NCBI GenBank assembly: GCA_004297005.1
Contig: SCVA01000002.1
Span: 1-64,000, forward strand
Length of the DNA: 64,000 nucleotides
DNA from: Nevskiaceae bacterium
Lineage (GTDB): Bacteria; Pseudomonadota; Gammaproteobacteria; Nevskiales; Nevskiaceae
Direction of reading: 5' to 3'
In this document: piece after piece, positions 63,454 to 64,000 of the stretch
Layout: the number at the start of each line of letters is the position of its first letter
Position numbering within the stretch: position 1 is the first letter of the stretch
The notes under the pieces: model-generated
Database searches by the model: none
Seen by the model: only the letters and a program-made list of their open reading frames with translations
What the model was told of the DNA's origin: nothing
Program-made: the position numbers and the translations under genes

Positions 63454-64000
63454 CGGGCGTGGCGCACTTCGAGCATGCGCCGGCGCATCTCCGCCACCGC
63501 CGCCGGCAGACCAACAAACACCGAACGGGCAATCAGGGAGTGGCCGATGTTTAGTTCGACGATCTCGGGAATGGCGGCGATGGGTCCGACGTTCTCGACC
63601 GTCAGACCGTGGCCGGCGTGCACCTCGATACCCGCCCCCTGCGCCGCCTCGGCGAAATTGCGGATGTAGCTCAACTCCAGCGCCCGCTCGGCATCGGTGC
63701 TGGCGTCGGCGTAGCGTCCGGTGTGGATTTCCAGATGCGGCACCCCGATGCGCATCGCCGCCGCCAACTGCCGCGGGTCGGGGTCTAGAAACAACGCCAC
63801 CTGGATGCCCGCCTCGCCCATGCGCTGGCAGGCGACCTTCACCACCGACTCGATCATGCCGGCATCCAGCCCGCCCTCGGTGGTCTTTTCCTCGCGCTTC
63901 TCCGGCACCAGGCAGACGTAGCGAGGCTTGATCGCGCAGGCGAAATCGACCATCTCCTTGGTCACCGCCATCTCCAGATTCACCGGCGCCGGACAGCGGG
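63450..64000 (-). CDS. pdxJ: PdxJ, pyridoxine 5'-phosphate synthase (partial, N-terminus off the right edge)
   Basis: PdxJ closes the ring of vitamin B6. The visible C-terminal part of about 182 residues begins before NLEMAVTKEMV and includes ACAIKPRYVCLVPEKREEKTTEGGLD, FLDPDPRQLAAA, VPHLEIHTGRYAD, EVHAGHGLTVENV and ELNIGHSLIARSVF. The frame is open through base 64000, so the first quarter of the protein lies outside. Its product PLP is the cofactor of cysM and the 20.7-kb enzyme, though that link is generic. Confidence 0.97.
   Translation of the reverse strand, partial: RCPAPVNLEMAVTKEMVDFACAIKPRYVCLVPEKREEKTTEGGLDAGMIESVVKVACQRMGEAGIQVALFLDPDPRQLAAAMRIGVPHLEIHTGRYADASTDAERALELSYIRNFAEAAQGAGIEVHAGHGLTVENVGPIAAIPEIVELNIGHSLIARSVFVGLPAAVAEMRRRMLEVRHAR

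Overview
The window is GC-rich chromosomal DNA from a gammaproteobacterium, almost entirely housekeeping genes with short gaps. Several gene orders are ones I associate with Pseudomonas and relatives: ruvC-ruvA...ruvB-ybgC-tolQ, mfd-csiV...MTI phosphorylase...nagZ, and pdxJ-acpS-cysM...rlmD. The YebC N-terminus (MGRGPSI) resembles the Xanthomonadales type. A full System I cytochrome c maturation operon indicates a respiratory lifestyle. I cannot name the genus from sequence alone.

Layout. 1-16.6 kb (minus strand): tolQ (partial), ybgC and ruvB, then a four-gene MlaFED-like lipid transport cassette, then ruvA, ruvC, yebC, a YfaZ-type outer-membrane protein, lpd, a porin, sucB, sucA, galU and a MaoC-type hydratase. 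16.7-19.8 kb (plus): a coupled trio of COG0523 metallochaperone GTPase, WD40 propeller and alpha/beta hydrolase. 19.8-20.7 kb: a less GC-rich island with a terminator, a small cysteine-rich membrane protein and a REP-like inverted repeat. 20.7-23.3 kb (minus): a Tat-exported PLP enzyme coupled to a small membrane protein, and a Slp lipoprotein. 23.6-30.7 kb (minus): ccmABCDEFGHI. 30.8-35.1 kb (plus): yefM-yoeB toxin-antitoxin coupled to folD, then valS. 35.1-36.1 kb: two related palindromic elements flank fxsA. 36.1-39.2 kb: a patatin lipase (minus), ugd and tRNA-Val(CAC). 39.3-49.4 kb: pilU and a c-di-GMP/secretion region. 49.6-56.6 kb: aidB-like acyl-CoA dehydrogenase, mfd, csiV and a FecR-SPOR protein. 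56.8-64.0 kb (minus): purine salvage, peptidoglycan recycling, a CYTH protein, rlmD, a degenerate exonuclease, cysM, acpS and pdxJ (partial).

How genes work together. The 39-49 kb region groups a PilU-type ATPase, a GspE/PilB-type ATPase with MshEN-like c-di-GMP-binding repeats, a porin, a miniature PstS-like binding protein, a membrane diguanylate cyclase with an intact inhibitory site, and a PAS/GAF/HD-GYP phosphodiesterase. It looks like a local circuit for making, degrading and reading c-di-GMP. The nagZ / cytosolic YkuD pair overlaps by 8 bases and fits peptidoglycan recycling.

Most unusual are the two elements at 35140-35421 and 35849-36118. Each has 32-bp terminal inverted repeats that match almost perfectly within a copy but differ between copies in the middle of the arm. 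Their ends supply stop codons to valS and the patatin gene and probably the ribosome-binding site of fxsA. No CRISPR array, rRNA, prophage or intact insertion sequence was seen.
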